A stretch of DNA of 64,000 nucleotides from Chrysemys picta bellii (Eukaryota > Chordata > Testudines > Emydidae), in the NCBI RefSeq assembly GCF_011386835.1, contig NC_088809.1, forward strand, positions 2,365,001-2,429,000. The letters are read 5' to 3'. The position numbers were made by a program, and so were the translations under genes. The notes below the pieces were generated by a model. The model was not told the origin of the DNA and searched no databases. It saw only the letters and a program-made list of their open reading frames with translations. Below, one piece after another: positions 36,101 through 48,100 of this stretch (positions within the stretch are counted from its first letter, which is position 1; the number at the start of each line of letters is the position of its first letter).

Positions 36101-39100
36101 GTTCTACTCCCAGCTCTGCCACCGATTCCCTCTTGGGGCCTTGAGCAAGTCCCTTTGCCTCCCCCCTCTGTCAAAGGGGATAGTATTGCTCAGACTGAGG
36201 GCCGTACAGAGCTCTGGAAGTGCTGAGAATCAGCACTGAAAAGGACACACAGGGTTTCCATTAGCTAGTCTTCCAGCCTCGATGTTGGTTTAATCCGGGA
36301 TCCGCCTATGAACTTGCAATGCTTCCTGCTGACAAGGCATGAAGCCCGATCCCATGGGGCAGCGTCTCCTCCTGTGGAGGTTTGGTGCCGCACACAGCAC
36401 AGCCTCTCTGCCCAGCAGAGACAGGTTGACTTACACGTCCGTGAAGAGGGCAGGGGAGTCGGGCCGGTGCGACTGCACGTCCTGCATGGCGTTCCATTCG
36501 TTGACTGAAGACTGGTCGGAGTTGATGTGGCTCTCATAGTAACTGACCCACGTGAGGAAGAGGCTCCCTGGGTAGTAGTTGTGACTTCGGGCCACCTCGC
36601 AGGCCTTGTGTAAACTCTGCAGGGCAGACCTGGAAGAAGCCCCCACACATCAGCATGTCCCCCCGGTGACGAGGAACAAACCCCAGAGTCCCACCACTCC
36701 CGTTCACTGCAGCTGGCTGGGCTATGGGGCAGCACATCCTGCCTCTGTCGGTCAGTCCCCAGGTCTGAACCTGGATGCAGTGGTACCCTCGGCCTACAGC
36801 TGCCTGGAAAGGTTACTGCTTAATGCAGTGCCTGACTGTAAAGTCAGCTCTGGACTCACACACACCGCAAAGGTCTGCAGTTCTGAGTCAAAAGAACCCG
36901 GTGATGCGGCAGCTCACGCTGAGTGCCCTTCGCAACACGTCACGGGAAACGTTCAGAAACCTCGTACTGGCCTTTGGCAAGCCCCTCAGCCCTGCCTGTC
37001 ATGCCACTCACTGCACACACGCGAGGCTACGTGCCCCTGGAGCTGAAGAAATGATCATATTGATGTTACAGACTCTGCATTGTTTGCCACCAGTTATTGT
37101 ACCCAGGCAGCACAGCTCCCTGTGTGTCTGAGCAAGGCACTGAGGCCATGTGCCTGGGTCTCGCAAGACATGGGGGACACACAGCAGCGCCTGCTTTGTG
37201 AAAATGCCTTGGATAAAGGAGCACTGGGACAGATCACAGGGAGTCCTTACCACATTGCTTGAACGGACACTGGCTTGAACACATGGACCCTGTTGTCCGT
37301 TGATACGCTGAACCCTCTGGTGAAAGAAAAAAATTGACCCATTAAGAATGAGACACTTATCACAGAGTCTTTTTTCAGCCAACAACCATTGATTTGTAAC
37401 CAGCCAGGACAGCAAAGGGATAATCAGAGGCACAGATTGGTTTGGCCAGTTTCAGCTAGAGGACTGATGCAATAGCATGGTACAGCTCTGGGCAGGCTCA
37501 TTTTTAGTGGCTGCTGTTCAGTGACGAAGCCAGGACACCGGCTGAAATAAAGGCATTCGTCAGCCACAGAAGCAGCAGCGCCCAGGTGAGCCGTTTACCC
37601 AGGCTACATTCAAGTTCAAAACCAGAAATGGAAACTACCCAGTACAGCTGAGCGAGGCAACCAAAGCAGCAAAGGTCACGCTCTGGGCAGTCCATACAGC
37701 TGGCACTGAGAGGAGTTTACAATCCAGGAGGACATCGGGCAATGAAGACATCACACTGATGTTTACGTTAGCAGAATATGGTTGTCCCTACAGGTGCTAC
37801 ACAGCCACACTTGATAGGATCCCTTTTCAGAAGCTTTCACCCCCGTCCCCTCCCCACATACAGAGCGAAAGCTTCTTAGCAGCTTACGCGCACACATGCG
37901 TAAGCTGCTGCCTAACTGCAAGGCAACTGGTTTCCGTCTCCCATGACTACCGTGATTTGAAGGACAGCCTGAACTGCCCATATTGACAAGAATTTGAATG
38001 CGATTCCACACAGTATCCTCTGTGTGCAGTATAATGAACAGAACATGCAAGCCCCCTGCTTCCCGGACACTTACCCGTCCCCATCCAAGTGAATAAGGGT
38101 ATCGCTCCACAGGGGCAGCACCAAGCCCATTGTGCAAGTGCTACTGTAAGAAGAAACAGAAGGTCAGCCATTGTGCCACCCGCTTCCCCCAGCTACTCTG
38201 CAAATTGTACAGCAACGGTTGCAAACCCATTTGTATTGATCTGAAATACTGACCAGACCCCTCTCTAACCTGGGTCTTGTTCTCTACAGGTGTAGAAGTG
38301 CAAGCGGTGTTGGATATGGGCTGTTAACCAAAGCTGGGGTCTGCTCGTCCTCCTGCAGCAAGCTTGTAATGTTCGTGTTTCCCAGGGTGAATTCTGAAGT
38401 GGCATCAGAGCAGCAGGCTCTATGCAGGACGGCAGAGGCCGGGTCACCCAATTTTCAGTCAACTCAAGGTTTTTACACTTGAACGAAAGGAACCGTTCTG
38501 ATTTCTTTCAGGTTTGCCAACACAAGTGGCTCATTTCTAGCTGTGACTTTGGAATCCAAGGTTCTGTTTTTATTGGTCATTCAGCCACAGCTGCTAGGAA
38601 CTCAGGTGAGTGCAATTTAATGCTCCTCTGAATGACGGCAATGGGAAGGAAGGTATGGTAGGTTGTGCATCGCAGCACACCACCCCCATCTGCGGATTTC
38701 CCTTTGCCCCCACGGTGGCTAAGCTCAGGCTGCCACAAGAGACGCTTATGGGAAATGTCACTGTTCTTCCAATAGCTGCTATGTCTTTTCCCTCATTTGA
38801 CTAGCATGCCACGTTTGGTCACATGGAAATACTTTGTCCTCTCTGAAAGAAGAGGGAAACCCTGGGATAAAAACAGAAATAAAGTGATGGAAGAACTGAC
38901 GGGGAAAAAAAACTGTACGTGTCAAGTTGCCAAGGGGAAAAGCCAAACCCAAATTAGGAGGAAATTGCTGGGTGCTCAAGCAGGTGCTTTCAGGGAGCGT
39001 CAGATTCTATTGTCCGGCTCTCCAATTCTTTGCACTGGACTCAGTGTGCTGCCTAACACCCACCTGGGTGACTGGAGCTCAGGGGAGGCAAACAGACTCA

Positions 39101-42100
39101 GAACGGACTGCGAAAATGCCCACCCACTGCACACACGCACGCAGGAATGGCCGTAATGCCCGACCCCAGGAGACAGCCACAGCCAACTATTTCTGTTGAC
39201 TAAACGAGATGAGCTCATGGAAAAATGAGTTTTTAAAAGGCGACCCAAGGTGGCCGGGGTATTTTTAGTGATACTTTTCCGCGAGCGTTTATCAGGGACC
39301 TTAGCAACAAGTCTGTATCGAGTTATAAATAGCAAGTGGGCTGGAGGGAGGGGGGGAGAAGAGGGAGAGCATGACAGTCTAGAACCCAAGTAACTAGCAA
39401 AAAGCTCAGAAAGCCTGCACAGCATTTATCGGAGCGTTTGAGACTCGGTGTGAGGGAGCCCTCACTTATCTGCATTCCAGGGGGCAGCACTGGTATGCCA
39501 GACCCAAGAGCAAATTCCCAGCTCACAGAATTCTGTGCAAGAACAACTTGTTTGTAAGTTGTGCAAGAACGTAATCATTGTGTTAATGCACCCATGATTT
39601 TCAACCCCGCTGCACACGGCACCAGCTGCGCACGGGCCCCAGTTCTTTTGTCCCAGTTGCTTCTGAGCCAAGCTTCCCAAGCACCGCTACAAATTAAGCA
39701 CAGTGGCTGCTGGGATATCTAAATGACAACCAGGAAGGCACTTTCAAAGGCGAACGGTTTCAGCCAGCCATGTGACGGCCGTGTAACAACCCTGGAGGAA
39801 TATTTCTGACATGCATCGCACATAACTTTAAGGTTGGTAACATTCATTCTCAAACTGCGGCTCTATTCAGATGTTCTGGGGCTGGTGCATACTCACTGTT
39901 TCTCAAGGTAACTTCACAGGAAATTAACAGGAGGGCTCGGGACCTGGGTTCCTTTTCTCCCCCCTCTTAGCTAAGACCCAGATGGGTTTGTGATGCTTTA
40001 GGGTGCATGTCCTCCCACCCCACCCCACGCCTTACAAGAGCCCAGAGTCCTATTTTAAGAAGTCTCTAGGAAGTCTCTGCCCTACAGCAGCCGGCAGGCC
40101 TCTCCACGGCTTCTGGATACACAGACTGCAAAGATGACTTAGTGGCCACGTTTTGCGACCCTTTGGAGAGGTCACCACAATTTACATAAATACCGTGAAA
40201 GCACACCACCATGTGGACACACAAACGGCTGGAGAGCGCACGCACTGCGTAACCTCTGCCACCAGAGCGCCTGGCATTTCCTTCGGGCCCTTTGTGTCCC
40301 CACCACAACCGAGCCCCCTCCAGGCCTCAGCAAGGGGCTGCGCATCTGACTGCTCCCCATGATCAGGGAAAAGCATCTATTGTTACAATTTTTTATTGTA
40401 TAGACTCTAGGGAAATCAGACAAGCCGGCTCCAGCGTTTTTGCCGCCCTAAGTGGCGGGGGGGGGGGGGGGAAGAGCCACGATCGGCGGCACTTTTACCG
40501 CTGCCGCCGCTTCATTCTTTAGCGGCAATTCGGCGGCTGGTCCTTCCCTCCGAGAGGGACTGAGGGACCTGCTGCTGAATTGCCGCTGAAGAGCCGGACG
40601 TGCAGCCCCAAGCACCGGCTTGCTGCGCTGGTGCCTGGAGCCGGCCCTAGGATAAGCAGGGCTTTAGGGCTTGCCGCTTACTGCTTTCAAAACTCCTGCA
40701 TCCGCATGGGAGATTGGTTACACTATTTTCTGGGACTTCCAAATGCTGCCCATCCTCTGTCCCTCCCAACTCTGTGCTGCTTCCCTACGTCCCAAGTCCC
40801 ACAGCCTAAGGTTTGCGTTTCAGAGATGCACCGAGCCTCCAGGCTCCCCCACCCCTCTTTCAAGATATTAGAAGGCAATTTGGGGGCTGGAGAGGCGAGT
40901 CTAGAGGCTGAAGCAGTCTGCCTAGATACCTGTCATTGGAAGAGAAATCCATTCCTAGGACAATGCTTTCCTCAGTGTCTTGTCTGCCATTGGTTGAAAC
41001 GACCACCATGTATCTAGTGCGGTTCTGGTACGTACTTTCCAGTCTTACTGCCTAAGGGTCAAGGAGACAAAAAAAAAAAAAAAAAAAAGGTCAGCAGCAA
41101 AGCCCGGGAACATACAGTTGTGACTTACAAAGCATCATTCCATGCTGATGTTAGGCCCAACCAGGCATTTTGCACCAGCGCAGAAGGCCACAGCCTCTAC
41201 GCTGGGTACACAGTACTGTAGCCAATACAGAAATCAGCATCATTCTCTCAGCTCTTTCACAGACACCAGGAGCTGCTCCTTACACCCACCAAGCACTTGC
41301 CTGCAGACGTGCCCTGTTCAACCAGGTTGCATTCAAACACTCTTGCCATCAGTACCTGGGGAGAGCTGCCACAGTCCTCTGGGCAAGTTGGCATAGGTAG
41401 TCCTAGGAGGTGCTGCGTGCTCTGAACCCGATGGGCACAGGGGGGGCTCAGCACCACCCAGAAGTTACATAGCACCTCAGAGATGGGTCCTTCCCTGAAG
41501 CTATCCACACTGAATTATGGTAGTTCTTTAAATGATTGACTGACTAGTTGATTCTCTCCCCACAAAACCAAGCACAGCTGATGAAACTCAGGCAGCAGCC
41601 TTCCGGCGTGCTTTGAACAAGAGCTGACCGCAAGAGAGGCAAGTCAGCAAGATCCAGGAAGGCTGCATCACAGAGCCCGGTATATTTACAAGAAGCCAAG
41701 AGGAACTACATTCAAATGACCTGAGCAAGTCTTCGCAAGATCAGAAGTTGATTAGCTGTGGCGTGCCAAGGGGACGGCACACAGACAGAGTGCATTTGGC
41801 TAGGCCAGGTTTGCCCATATGGATCTGTGGCAGGCAGTTCCTTTTGCTTTTAGGCTCAGTCCCAAGACATCTGCAGTTATTTTAGTCACAGAAACCCAAT
41901 TAAAGATAAACTGGGAGGCCATTAGGGAGGAGATGTCTTAATGATGATCTGTTGGGTCGTGTCTAATGTAGCCCAGAGTCCGAGTGTTTACATTTGCATT
42001 GTTACACGGCTTCCTGAACTTCTCAGTGAGCCATGGGAAGCCAATGAGGATGAGAAAAGCCTTGTCTACATGAGCAGCATCAGGGAAGCCTCTCAGTGTT

Positions 42101-45100
42101 GTAGCAGGAGCAACAGCCAGCACAGAGGAGCGACTGGCATTTCAGCCACCACTAGACCAGACCTATCCAACACTGCAGCAGACTAGAACCACGACAAGGC
42201 ACCTGGCTTGCAGTGTGATGGAGTGCTGGCAGACTGGAAGACACACTGCATGGTGGGAGAGGTGCCCTCACCCCACTCTGCTCAGGAATCACCACGCCAG
42301 AGCCAGCCTGATTTGCCTTCTCATTCCTTGCTCCAGTGAGGAGGAGGGACATGAGTTTGCATTTCTGCAGGCCAGCCCTTCCAGACGGGATCGCTGCCAA
42401 AGGGGCGACTTCTAGCACGAGCAGCTGACACCAGATCGCAGAGGAAACGGCTCCGCCTGACCCCAAAGAGCAGAGGACAATCGGGGTCTTGGCGGTTCAA
42501 TTTTTCCGCCCACATTAAGACACAAACTCCAGAGGATAAAACTAAGAGTGAGCAAGCAGTGAGCAGCACAACCACCATCCTGCGCCCAGGGACCTGTCCC
42601 AGGCTCCAGAGGCCTGTCTGCAGCCAGAGGATTAGTGTAATCTAATTTACTTCACAAAACCAATCTAGGTAGCTGGAATTAGCGGCGTGGTTTTAATGTA
42701 AGACCCTTTAGAGCAGGGTTGCCCAAGCAGGTGTCAAAGGTCACATGGCCTCAAGTCACTGAGACAGGACTTTCATAGGAATGCTTAAGAGAAACTGACT
42801 TTTTAGGATCAGCCTTTAATACCTCCGTGCCCGCTGAGAGCCACCAGGGGTGCAGCCGAGGCAATGTGTTTCGCTAAATTGACCGGAATGATCAATCATC
42901 AGCTCTGCACTTCTAAACCAGGTGACACCAGAGGATCTCAAAGCAATTCACAAACAATTAGAGTCTCAACGTGCCTGCGAGGGAGCTGCAATTCCCAGTC
43001 CCCTCCTCCAAACCGGGATCTCATGCTCTACCAATGGCAGTGATGAAGCACAACAGAATCAGCTGCAATAATTACTACCCACCCAAATGACACGGCTGTC
43101 CTAGCAATGGTGGGTCACGCAGAGTCACTGGGACAACACCAGCCGATCCAGGCGAGAGAACGTTCTCTTCTCAAATTAAGAAACTTACCTACGTACTGGT
43201 AATATAAAATCTATTGCAACTATTCCTGTAACCAGGGTCTGTCTATAGACAACGTGTTGTGATTACAACACAGCTTTGCCCTCAGCTGCAAGCTTGTTTT
43301 GACCACAAATGACATCATGCAGTATTTAGCAACCCACACGGAAGCAGATTATGCAGGTCCAAAGCCGATACAGAGGTCTTACCCATCACCTAGATGGGGA
43401 GTACAGCAATGCCTACAACAGGACCGTGAGAATTTATAAGCTGGAAATTTGGTTTGGATACAGAACAAGATTATTTTTTAAGTTTAAAAGCCAGCTGCCC
43501 AATTTCTACATTCTTCCGCATTCCAGAAGGTTCTTGTACAACTTAACCCATTGCCTTCCTGCTACTGGTCTTACACTGGTCCATTAAAGGGCCCAATCCT
43601 GCTCCCCTTGAAGTCCCTGAGAAGTCTGCCAATTGCTCCAACAGGAACAAACGCAGACTCTTCCGCTGTCCTCTAAAAAGTGACACTCACCCTCCAAAGA
43701 GCAGCTGCCAACACACAAGAAGAGAGGTGGGTTTTTAGGCTGTTTACACTACAAGTCTCAGCTGAACGTATTATTTTAAACGAGTCTCTTGCAGCTCTGT
43801 GCACCCTTCATTTGTGAGGAATCAGTTCAATTCAGACAGACTTCTGACCTCAGCCTCGTGCAAGACACTAGCATTCGCACTGAACGCCACACAAAAGGCT
43901 GCGTCTCTCTTAGCCTACACAGTCCTTGTTCAGCTGTTAACAGGGCAAACTGGTCTCACAAGGCACAGCGCAGCCAGCAATACTGCTGAGTAACGCAGCC
44001 TCAAACATTCTGACTTTGGGCCCCAATCTGCGAGGTGCCAAGAGCCCCCTGGAATGTGAGTGCTCTGCACGCTCATGGCCTTCTGCATCAGGCCTCGGGC
44101 TTGTCTGGGCTGGGTTATTCCACATGCAATGGCAAAGCTCTCGCCAGCCTCCTTTTTAAACGGCACGTGGCTTGCAGTAACATCACTGCTTTCCTCTTCT
44201 GTGTGTAAGGAAGATCCGGCTACAGGGAAAGCCAGGAGGAAAGTGCAAACTAGCAGTGCCGGAACGTCTCTTCTGGTGCTTGGCTAGGCCTGGTGAGGTA
44301 TAAACTGCTGTGGCAGATTCAAGAGATGAACCCAGACAACACAAGAGAGCCCATCAATGCTAATGGAGGACAAGAGAGCCAATGAAGATCTTCGAAATGT
44401 TTAGATACTGCCAGTGCCTCCGGCCAGCACTCCTCTCTGTTTCTGGAGGCTTCCAGGACAAAGTAACTGTAATGCCACCACTTCAGTTCCATACCATCTT
44501 TCACGGGAGGATCTCCATGTGCTAACTAACCAACAAGTCTTTGCTCATAACACCACGGCAAAATAGGCATAAGCCATACCGGGATTACTTCTCCCACTAA
44601 GGGAATGCAGTCACATCTGGGGTAGTACATGGCATAACACCATGCAATGATGTAGAAAGGGAAGATGAGAACCCAAATGACTCTACAGGGGGGGGTATTT
44701 CAGGTAGGCTGGATATAATCAGTAGGGCTCTGTGTCTGTCACGGAGGTTGCGGAAGTCACGGATTCTGTGACTTTCCATGACCTCCGTGACTTCTGCAGC
44801 GGCCGGTGTGGCTGGCTCCAGGGCAAACCGCTCGGGCAGCCCCACAGCCAACCACACCAGCCGCTGCTGGAGCAGTCCTGGGGACCGCCTGAACAATGGC
44901 CCATGGCAGTGGTCCCAGGATGGCTGGAGCAGCCGCTGTTGGCAGGCCCGTGCAACTGGTGCCCCTGGCCCCCTCAGCAGCACCCCCCCCGGGCACCCCC
45001 CCAGCAATGACACCCCCTCCCCCTAAAGATGTAGTCAGGGGTATTTATAGTACAAGTCATGGACAGATCATGGGCTGTGAATTTTGGTTTATTGCCCATG

Positions 45101-48100
45101 ACTTATTAAAAATACCCTTGACTAAACTGTATCCTTAATAATCAGCAATTTAGAATTCAACCAAGACACCAGGGTAATGTTCTTAATTCTTACGACAATT
45201 GCTATGGGATCTTTCATGACCACAGGTGCTCAGGACATGAGTCACCAAACGCACGCAGAACCCTTGAGTCAAAACATTGTCCAACTTCTTGCCTCACTGG
45301 ACAAATCAGTGAGCTAGCTGCACCTTTTTCTTGTGAACGTCTGGGCTGTAAACAAGTTTCTGGATTTCGATAGCAAAGCCATTTACATGGATACGTACCA
45401 CAGCTTTCATTGGTCACTCTGCAGCACCTCTCAATGGGACCTAGCCACACATTAACAATCGCAGATTATTTATCATAAATCAAACAGCCAACCTACCAGT
45501 CGAATGTTGTCTTCTGGGCGGAGCAGGATGAACATGGCCTGCAGGTGCTGCTGGAGATCCCCTGAAGGAGAGAGGGAAAGGTGAGGACGCACATAAACAC
45601 CTTTAGTCACGTCCTACCTCCTGGCATCCCAAACATCCCCTGGGCAGGTGCTGTCCTGGCTGCCGCCAGCTCCACCTGTATCCGCACCGAAGTGACTAGC
45701 GTCTCTCTGTGTCGTCAGCTCTTTGCTCTGTGCCATTACCAGGCTCTCTGGGCAGACAGGACTTGCACTCTCTGGGTAATGTTTGTCCCTCGAAGACCTG
45801 TTCCAGAACACCTCTGAACACTATGTCCTAGCCCCATTCTGGTCTTGTGTCCCCCACATCTGGGTTGTCCCATTTACTTCACCCAGCTCAGTGATCGCAC
45901 TCTGGCTCAGGTACCCCCACGACGTACAATCCACTCTGTTCTTAGAGCAACGCTTTCCCATTTCGGTTCATGTGCCACCCCCAGCTGCCTGCCAAGGATA
46001 TCGGGAGAGCCATTAACGTTAGCAGGAAATGCGAGCTACAGGTTTATTGGTGGCACTGAGAAAGGATGCAGGTGCTATCCCAGCTGCTCAATACATTAGA
46101 AGCTTGTTAATAAGAAAGGGAGTGGAGTAGCACACATTCCCAAGCCAGCAGGCATTCACAAACCAAACCCAGATTAATTCCTGGCCTAAATCTATTCCCT
46201 TTGCACCTCCTTGGAGTGAGAATTTGCAGCAGTGCTGCTGCTCAGGACACGGAGAAAGAGGGATGCGTCTCCAGCAAGCACCTCCTTCTATGAAACGTCA
46301 GTGAGCAACACAGCCTCCAGCAAGAGCCCCTCTCCGCACCAGCCACCTGGAAAAGTCACTTGCAACCCCAGGTGGCAGCTACCACAGAGGAGAGGAGGTC
46401 CATTCTTCCACCCTCTCCTTTCTCATGCAGATGGAAAGCTCAGACTAGTTAACCGGCTCCTTAGGGAAGGACAAAGGTTTCAGTGGAGCAAGTGATCAGC
46501 ACTATAAAGTCTTGTGGACAGTAAAAGTTATGGAAACCTTAGTCCAGCGCCTCCTAGTGACAGCATATTGCACTGCCACGCAGGGAATCTGGGCCCCCAG
46601 GTTTCCAAGAAGGCGGGGGCTGGGAGAACTGGGGAAATATTGCACCCGGGCCTTGGGCGAGTACCTTACACTGCTCCGGAACGGCTCCCCATCGCCCGCA
46701 GTGCTGGAGAGAGCTAGTGGCAGCATCTGGCCCCCTCCACCAGACAGGACTTGAATACAAGGCTTTGTGGGGGTGGGGAGACACAGGAAGGGGGCAAACA
46801 GGAATGGGGAGCTTGGAGCTTGCTCCGACCTTACAAATTTCAGCATCTGCAGAGTTGGTCCAAGAGCCTGTCCTAGGACAGCGTTTCACTGGGGCCTCAG
46901 CTGGGCAGGAGAAACTAGGAGACTTGTCACTGGAAATGCTGAGTGACTGCTACAGGCAGACAGCCCTGGACACAGAGAACAGGGTGAAACTGGCTCATCA
47001 ATGGGATACACACAACTCTCTGCACCTTCGTTGTTCCTTCGCTCTCAACGCTGCAGACTCCTGACAGTGCCACACGAACTAGCACCAACTGGTTAAGATG
47101 ACAGCGTTTTCCCCTTGGGAGAGCTCAGAGCACCAGCACTTCTACATCTCCCTTGCTCCAGATGGCTCCTGGCAGGAGCAACACCTGGAGTCTGATGCCC
47201 CCGGCGCACGAGGGCTTCACTCACAGGAAGCATCTAAGAAAGTGAAATACTCTGTGCCCCAAACCTTTTCCAGATCAGATTAGACAAAAACACAGCTACA
47301 GCCCCCTAGGGTCTTTAACAATCAGCCACTGTCATGTTGGAGCTGCGAACTGCACCTAGGAGGTGAATCCCTAGGTATACGCTATTGCTAGCTTCCCTCC
47401 CAGCTGCTGATTTCAAGGAAAGACAAAGCAGGTTGCCGAGCAGGTTTCTCTCTCTGGGAGACTTGGAGGGGCCAGTTGGGAAGATATTTGATCCTCCTGA
47501 TACAGAGAGAGATTTTTTGTATTTCCCCATATTTCCCTGTTGGCCAACAGCCCAATCAACCCTGGTGGAGACTTTAAACTTTACACTAGAGAGAGATACA
47601 ACATCCTTGGCCAGCTTCGCTCGTCTCCCACGCCCCATGTGAGTGATGCAAAAACCAGGTGTTATACACCCCAAAATGCTGAGCAGAACCTGGAATGGGT
47701 TATCTAGGGAGGTGGTGGAATCTCCTTCCTTAGAGGTTTTTAAGGTCAGGCTTGACAAAGCCCTGGCTGGGATGATTTAGTTGGGGATTGGTCCTGCTTT
47801 GAGCAGGGGGTTGGACTAGGTGACCTCCTGAGGTCCCTTCCAACCCTGCTATTCTAGGATTCTATGACCTGGGCAGAGGGGTACACCATGTTACCCTGTT
47901 ATCGGGCCCGGTCGGGCTGGCACCACTGGCATTTCAAGGGCAGCTGCCACATCTCTAACACCACCGTGCCCTGCTGGGGGTTGTAACACAAGGCTGACTT
48001 TGTTTAAACTGGGCTGGCAAGTGGGGTACAAGCTACCCGCCAAGATGGGAAGTTGGACTTTTCTAACTTTAAGTAGACACATCCCCTTGGGTGCTAACAT

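Larger units (their letters stand above)
41052..45496 (-). other. SSH2 intron between exons B and C
   Basis: A 4.4-kb intron. It ends in a T20 tract and tandem acceptor at exon C, and carries a DNA transposon at 44723-45137, about 360 bp after exon B. A weak SINE-like trace is at 42922-43030 (ggatctcaaagcaattcaca). A short stretch at 43588-43612 (gggcccaatcctgctcccct) resembles a widespread reptile repeat. Confidence 0.75.

Noticed and set aside
36055..36130. tRNA-like sequence with A-box and B-box similarity
   Set aside because: The downstream core and tail are those of a MIR-like SINE, and no cloverleaf with a sound acceptor stem forms.
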